In this document: piece by piece, positions 62,166 to 64,000 of the stretch
How positions within the stretch are numbered: position 1 is the stretch's first letter
Layout of the letters: each line of letters begins with the position of its first letter
Assembly: GCA_023436115.1 (NCBI GenBank)
Contig: JAEZKQ010000008.1
Location: forward strand, 62,001-126,000
Length of the DNA: 64,000 bases
Reading direction: 5' to 3'
DNA from: Bacillota bacterium
Lineage (GTDB): Bacteria > Bacillota > Clostridia > Christensenellales > SZUA-584
Made by a program: the position numbers and the translations under genes
Notes under the pieces: generated by a model
What the model was told of the DNA's origin: nothing
The model's database searches: none
Seen by the model: the letters and a program-made list of their open reading frames with translations, nothing else

Positions 62166-62858
62166 ATGAAAAAGGATAAAGGACTTATGATTAATGATTA
62201 CAAGGAAATGACACACCGCCTGGGACGCATCTGGACAGCGGCGGCTATGCTGCTCATTGTGGCGGTACCGCTGCTATTTTGCATCATATACGGTGTGCTC
62301 CCCGAATGGGATTCGTTTTTTAAGGGTGCAATAGCGATTATTCCGATGTACTGGGCGATCGGCCTTATTGAGGTATTCAATTATTCGCCGATGATCGGAT
62401 CGGGCGGTACTTATCTTGCGTTTGTGACGGGCAACCTATTAAACATGAAGGTGCCGGCTGCGCAGGTCGCGCTGAAAAAAGCGGGCGTGAGCGCCACCAC
62501 CGAAGAGGGAGAGGTCCTCTCCACCATCGCGGTGGCGGTGTCTACCATCGTGACGGACCTGATACTGATCGCAGGGCTGATATTTGTGATACCGATTACG
62601 GGCTGGATCAACGCCGACCCCGTGCTTTCGAGCATATTCAACCTAACTGACGGGTACGTGGTTCCGGCGCTGTTCGGTGCGCTCAGTGTGGTATTCTTAG
62701 CCAAGAGCTGGAAGGTCGGTCTTGTGCCTACTCTGCTGATGATACTTGTCTTTTTGCTGATACCCGCGACATATTCCATATCCGGTATATTGATCCCGGT
62801 GATGTCGGTGGTATCTGTATTGATCGCGCGGCTGATGTTTAAAAAGAATTTGATTTAG
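62166..62858 (+). CDS. Multi-pass membrane protein, partner of DUF5058
   Basis: 230 residues from ATG 62166 with AGGAGGT at 62152-62158, overlapping the end of the DUF5058 gene. Membrane segments include WTAAAMLLIVAVPLLFCIIYG, AIIPMYWAIGLIEVFNYSP, VAVSTIVTDLILIAGLIFVI and GLVPTLLMILVFLLIPA. No named family is recognised, but the pairing with DUF5058 and M20 peptidase suggests a conserved module. Confidence 0.72.
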   Translation: MKKDKGLMINDYKEMTHRLGRIWTAAAMLLIVAVPLLFCIIYGVLPEWDSFFKGAIAIIPMYWAIGLIEVFNYSPMIGSGGTYLAFVTGNLLNMKVPAAQVALKKAGVSATTEEGEVLSTIAVAVSTIVTDLILIAGLIFVIPITGWINADPVLSSIFNLTDGYVVPALFGALSVVFLAKSWKVGLVPTLLMILVFLLIPATYSISGILIPVMSVVSVLIARLMFKKNLI

Positions 62859-62869
62859 GAAGTGATAGC

Positions 62870-64000
62870 ATGATCGTACTGTATGTCATACTCGCGCTTG
62901 TCGTTCTGCTTATCGGCGTGATGGCAGTCAATACAATGAGCAAGCGTCCGACAAGAAACACGGCGGCTCCGGCGCAGCCGATTGAGCTGGATAAGGACAA
63001 GCTGGCGAAGAATCTGTCGGGCATGATCCGTTTTAAGACCATCACCTCTCTGACAATGGAGGGGTTCGACAAGGACGAATTCTTAGGGCTGCACAAATAC
63101 CTAGAGCAGACCTATCCGCTGCTGCACAGCACACTGGAAAAGCAGGTCGTGAATTCGTACAGCCTGCTGTATAAATGGACAGGTTCTGGCAGCGAAAAAA
63201 AGCCTTTTCTCATGATGGCGCACATGGACGTGGTGCCCGTGGAAAAGCGTACGGCGGATAAGTGGGCGTATGAAGCCTTCTCGGGGGCTATTGCTGACGG
63301 CTATGTGTGGGGCCGCGGTGCTATCGATATGAAGGGGCAGTTGGCCGCTGTGATGGACAGCGTGGAATACCTGATCGGCCAAGGGTATAAGCCCAAACGG
63401 GATATCTATATCGCCATCGGGCACGATGAAGAATCAATGGGCAGCTTTGGCGCGCAGTGCATCGTGGATACGCTTGCTGCAAAAGGCGTCCGGCTCGATT
63501 TTGTCATTGACGAAGGCGGCGTGATGATGGACGGCAAGGAAATGGGCGTACAAGGCATGGTTGCCGCGGTGGGTATCTGTGAAAAGGGTTATGCCGATAT
63601 AAAGCTCATCGCGCAGTCGGCTGGCGGACACGCCTCACGGCCGCCCAAACAGACGGCGGTAGGCGCGCTGGCAAAAGCGATTGTTGCGTTGGAAAAGCAC
63701 CATATGAAGCCCACGCTGAACCGGCCGCTTAAGGACATGTTATCCGCGGTAGGAGGTTATATGAAGTTCCCCTCGAACGTGATCACATCTAACCTGTTCT
63801 TAACAAAGCCGTTGCTGCTCAAAGTCCTTGGCGCAGGCAGTACAGGCGCGGCGCTCGTGCGTACGACCGCGGCTCCCACGATGCTGTCGGGATCAAGCGC
63901 GCCCAACGCATTGGCCGAGAGGGCGGAAGCTGTCGTCAATTTTCGCATATCGCCCGACAATACGGTGGAGCAACTGCTAGACCATATCAAAAAGACGGTG
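62870..64000 (+). CDS. M20-family metallopeptidase (3' truncated by window)
   Basis: The frame runs open to the window end, giving at least 377 residues. An N-terminal membrane anchor (IVLYVILALVVLLIGVMAV) precedes the catalytic domain. Zinc-ligand motifs are MMAHMDVVPVE, GRGAIDMKGQ and GHDEESMGS, followed by the lid domain. Members include carboxypeptidases, PM20D1-like N-acyl amino acid hydrolases and dipeptidases. The ATG lies 11 bases after the membrane-protein gene; AGGAAGTG is the ribosome site. Confidence 0.9.
   Translation, partial: MIVLYVILALVVLLIGVMAVNTMSKRPTRNTAAPAQPIELDKDKLAKNLSGMIRFKTITSLTMEGFDKDEFLGLHKYLEQTYPLLHSTLEKQVVNSYSLLYKWTGSGSEKKPFLMMAHMDVVPVEKRTADKWAYEAFSGAIADGYVWGRGAIDMKGQLAAVMDSVEYLIGQGYKPKRDIYIAIGHDEESMGSFGAQCIVDTLAAKGVRLDFVIDEGGVMMDGKEMGVQGMVAAVGICEKGYADIKLIAQSAGGHASRPPKQTAVGALAKAIVALEKHHMKPTLNRPLKDMLSAVGGYMKFPSNVITSNLFLTKPLLLKVLGAGSTGAALVRTTAAPTMLSGSSAPNALAERAEAVVNFRISPDNTVEQLLDHIKKTV

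Noticed and set aside
1..64000. CRISPR arrays, rRNA genes, prophage or intact insertion sequences
   Set aside because: No regularly spaced repeats, rRNA-like stretches, integrase, transposase, terminase or capsid-like products were found.

Overview
The window is a stretch of chromosome from an anaerobic, endospore-forming member of the Bacillota, most likely class Clostridia. Direct evidence for spore formation is a tricistronic GerA-type germinant receptor operon (28116-24258, minus), three CotE-like outer-coat proteins, two CotS-type proteins and a CotSA-like glycosyltransferase. Gram-positive regulatory RNAs are also present: a T-box leader, a NiCo (czcD) riboswitch and a yybP-ykoY manganese riboswitch. 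Starts are often GTG or TTG behind strong Shine-Dalgarno sites. The genus cannot be fixed from the sequence alone. No rRNA, CRISPR array, intact insertion sequence or prophage was seen; one tRNA (Glu, CTC) is present.

Layout. 1-4.8 kb: end of a GtrB-type glycosyltransferase, a serine-palmitoyltransferase-like alpha-oxoamine synthase, an HD hydrolase and a DUF4153-type membrane protein. 4.8-7.4 kb: tRNA-Glu, then an AT-rich accessory patch with a K+ channel, an orphan gene and the frameshifted remains of a YD-repeat (Rhs) protein. 7.4-15.8 kb: spore-coat and nucleotide-sugar cluster (UDP-glucose dehydrogenase, amphi-Trp protein with a polyglutamate tail, CotE-like x3, CotS-like x2, GT4, UDP-glucuronate epimerase, YmaF). 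16-21.2 kb: SelO, AI-2E transporter, riboswitch-controlled MntP, SDR and GyrI-like proteins. 21.4-28.1 kb (minus): acyl-CoA synthetase plus cupin regulator behind a T-box, then the ger operon.

28.2-39.6 kb: glutaredoxin plus ferredoxin:thioredoxin-reductase/rubredoxin fusion, a lipoprotein, a NiCo-riboswitch-controlled cation exporter, an SDR, a carbonic anhydrase pseudogene, a four-gene envelope operon (GT2-GtrA, phosphodiester glycosidase, small membrane protein, DUF368), UDP-galactopyranose mutase and an ABC-F ATPase. 40.9-45.4 kb: sulfur and Fe-S block (serine acetyltransferase, two Rrf2 regulators, cysteine desulfurase, IscU, MetA). 46.5-54.5 kb: soluble [FeFe]-hydrogenase-like chemosensor, GNAT, frameshifted FMN reductase, decayed GNAT, UvsE, and a BlaI/BlaR1-type pair. 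54.5-64 kb: GH36-GH13 operon, GTP-dependent PEP carboxykinase, and a DUF5058 / membrane protein / M20 peptidase operon cut by the window end.

The strongest leads are: (i) the coat-glycan cluster, whose UDP-sugar enzymes, GT4 and kinase-fold CotS proteins sit among three diverged CotE paralogues; (ii) a T-box whose specifier reads ATC (Ile) and whose antiterminator predicts discriminator A, placed in front of an acyl-CoA synthetase, suggesting isoleucine-starvation control of branched-acid activation; (iii) a transmembrane-free hydrogenase-like protein ending in a chemoreceptor signalling domain. Everything here comes from reading the sequence; no database search was run.
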